From Niastella sp. (GTDB lineage Bacteria > Bacteroidota > Bacteroidia > Chitinophagales > Chitinophagaceae), in assembly GCA_016710595.1 (NCBI GenBank), contig JADJVM010000010.1:124001-188000 (forward strand): a stretch of 64,000 nt of DNA, in the 5' to 3' direction. Below are positions 63,294 to 64,000 of the stretch, piece by piece. Position numbers and translations under genes: made by a program. Under the pieces are notes generated by a model. It saw only the letters and a list, made by a program, of their open reading frames with translations. It did no database searches and was not told where the DNA came from. Each line of letters opens with the position of its first letter. The stretch's first letter is position 1.

Positions 63294-63731
63294 TTAAAAT
63301 GGCAGATCATCGTCGGGCGCCGATTCGGTATTTGCTGTTTCGGGTTGTGTACGTGCAACCGGTGCAGAAGTACTACCTGCATGGGTTACATTCCCCTGGT
63401 TGCTACCAGCATTGTCGTTGCCACCCAATAATTGTATGTTTTGCACCCGCATACGAAGGGTAGCAGCTACCTGTCCATCTTTATTGGTATATGCATCGGC
63501 TTCAGGGGTACCTTCGGCATACACCGTTTTTCCTTTGGTAAGGTATTGGGCAATAGCAGTACGGTCAGTCCAGTAAGCGCAGTTAACCCAAATGGTACGC
63601 TCTTTTAAAACACCCTGCGAATCTTTAAATTTTTCGCTATGTGCTACATTAAAATTGATAACGGTCTTACCGCTAATATCTTTTTGAATGCAGTCGGCAC
63701 CAAGGTTTCCGATTACTTGTAACTTAATCAT
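63294..63731 (-). CDS. ssb: Single-stranded DNA-binding protein
   Basis: 145 aa. OB-fold start MIKLQVIGNLGADCIQKDIS and WVNCAYWTDRTAIAQYLTKG, a Gly/Asn/Thr-rich linker (about 108-135) and the acidic tail DDDLPF that binds partner proteins. Binds ssDNA in replication and repair. Its C-terminal tip is intact. Confidence 0.95.
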   Translation of the reverse strand: MIKLQVIGNLGADCIQKDISGKTVINFNVAHSEKFKDSQGVLKERTIWVNCAYWTDRTAIAQYLTKGKTVYAEGTPEADAYTNKDGQVAATLRMRVQNIQLLGGNDNAGSNQGNVTHAGSTSAPVARTQPETANTESAPDDDLPF

Positions 63732-63806
63732 AATTGTAATTTTTAAATGTTATAAATCGATGTATCTGTTTGCTAAAATTATGGAATAAAGTTTTTGGAA
63801 TAATCT

Positions 63807-64000
63807 TTAATTCATTTTCTTTTTTAATGTAGTAACCTGGTTGTGTAAATTATTTACGAGGCTGGCCAAGCTATTTACATCCCAGCGTTGCTGGGTGGAT
63901 ACTTTACCAATTACCACCTGTGCCTGCCAAAGCTCTACAATGTCTTCGGTATTTATTTGATAGGGTTGGTAGCTGGGATTATCGCTCACCAGGCTAACTT
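63807..64000 (-). CDS. C-terminal fragment of a LexA/S24-like transcriptional regulator
   Basis: The frame runs off the right edge, so the start is outside; the first visible codons are GTT AGC CTG GTG, not a start. The end reads LVSDNPSYQPYQINTEDIVE LW, then LASLVNNLHNQVTTLKKKMN, matching the C-terminal end of XRE/S24 peptidase-type regulators in Bacteroidota. Convergence to the family is from memory; DNA-binding and catalytic parts are not visible. Confidence 0.55.
   Translation of the reverse strand, partial: VSLVSDNPSYQPYQINTEDIVELWQAQVVIGKVSTQQRWDVNSLASLVNNLHNQVTTLKKKMN

Noticed and set aside
1..64000. CRISPR array, rRNA operon and insertion sequences
   Set aside because: No regularly spaced 25-40-bp repeats, no rRNA sequence, and no transposase genes were found on either strand.

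Overview
The window reads as chromosome of a Bacteroidota bacterium, most likely Chitinophagia/Chitinophagaceae. The signs are low-GC coding sequence, many TonB-dependent receptors with carboxypeptidase-like N-terminal domains, DUF4249 and DUF5686 proteins, lipoproteins with S-C lipoboxes, few Shine-Dalgarno sites, and promoter boxes of the Bacteroidota type TAnnTTTG. The genus cannot be fixed from sequence alone.

Layout. Positions 1-3041 look like backbone: a C1 peptidase tail, fmt, a PD40-repeat lipoprotein and a frameshifted GIY-YIG gene between two tRNA-Asp fragments. Positions 56541-64000 are also backbone: an intact tRNA-Asp(GTC), accA, an oxidoreductase, a sugar transferase, a GH92 glycosidase, ssb and the tail of a regulator. 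Between them, an 18-bp direct repeat (3042-3059 and 56539-56556) covers the 3' end of the tRNA-Asp gene. A tyrosine recombinase lies beside the right copy, and a second 22/25 repeat lies just inside both ends. I read 3042-56556 as a roughly 53.5-kb island integrated into tRNA-Asp. No relaxase or conjugation genes were seen.

Island content, left to right. (a) 3.2-5.75 kb: a compact cassette with a 251-aa protein, a DUF5675 protein carrying a YkuD-like H/C motif, five tiny ORFs encoding related 15-18-aa amphipathic peptides (four as ~93-bp tandem units), two small hydrophobic proteins and a strong terminator. (b) 5.8-12 kb: defence-like genes (a HEPN protein, an AAA_13/RloC-like ATPase) and yegP, mixed with structured non-coding DNA: two related hairpin-plus-promoter elements and two GC-rich, stem-rich tracts. 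(c) 12-46.4 kb: metabolic and envelope cargo, including PAP2 phosphatases, TonB receptors, an ECF sigma factor with an envelope-spanning anti-sigma-like barrel protein, DUF5686, DUF2147, sterol desaturase, LysE, a serine hydrolase, an RND pump operon, YncE, PepSY-like proteins and a two-component system. (d) 46.5-50.4 kb: a minus-strand set with a Panacea-DUF488 fusion, a HEPN-like protein and a truncated TIGR02391 gene, then a DUF3800 gene with an in-frame stop. (e) 50.4-56.5 kb: mobile-element functions, with a primosome-like protein, an excisionase-like HTH, an RteC-like regulator in two frames, the integrase and the attachment region.

The most unusual signals are the micropeptide array, the tRNA-Asp island with matching end repeats, and the paired structured elements and GC-rich structured tracts around the RloC-like gene. 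All functions are inferred from sequence reading; no search was run.
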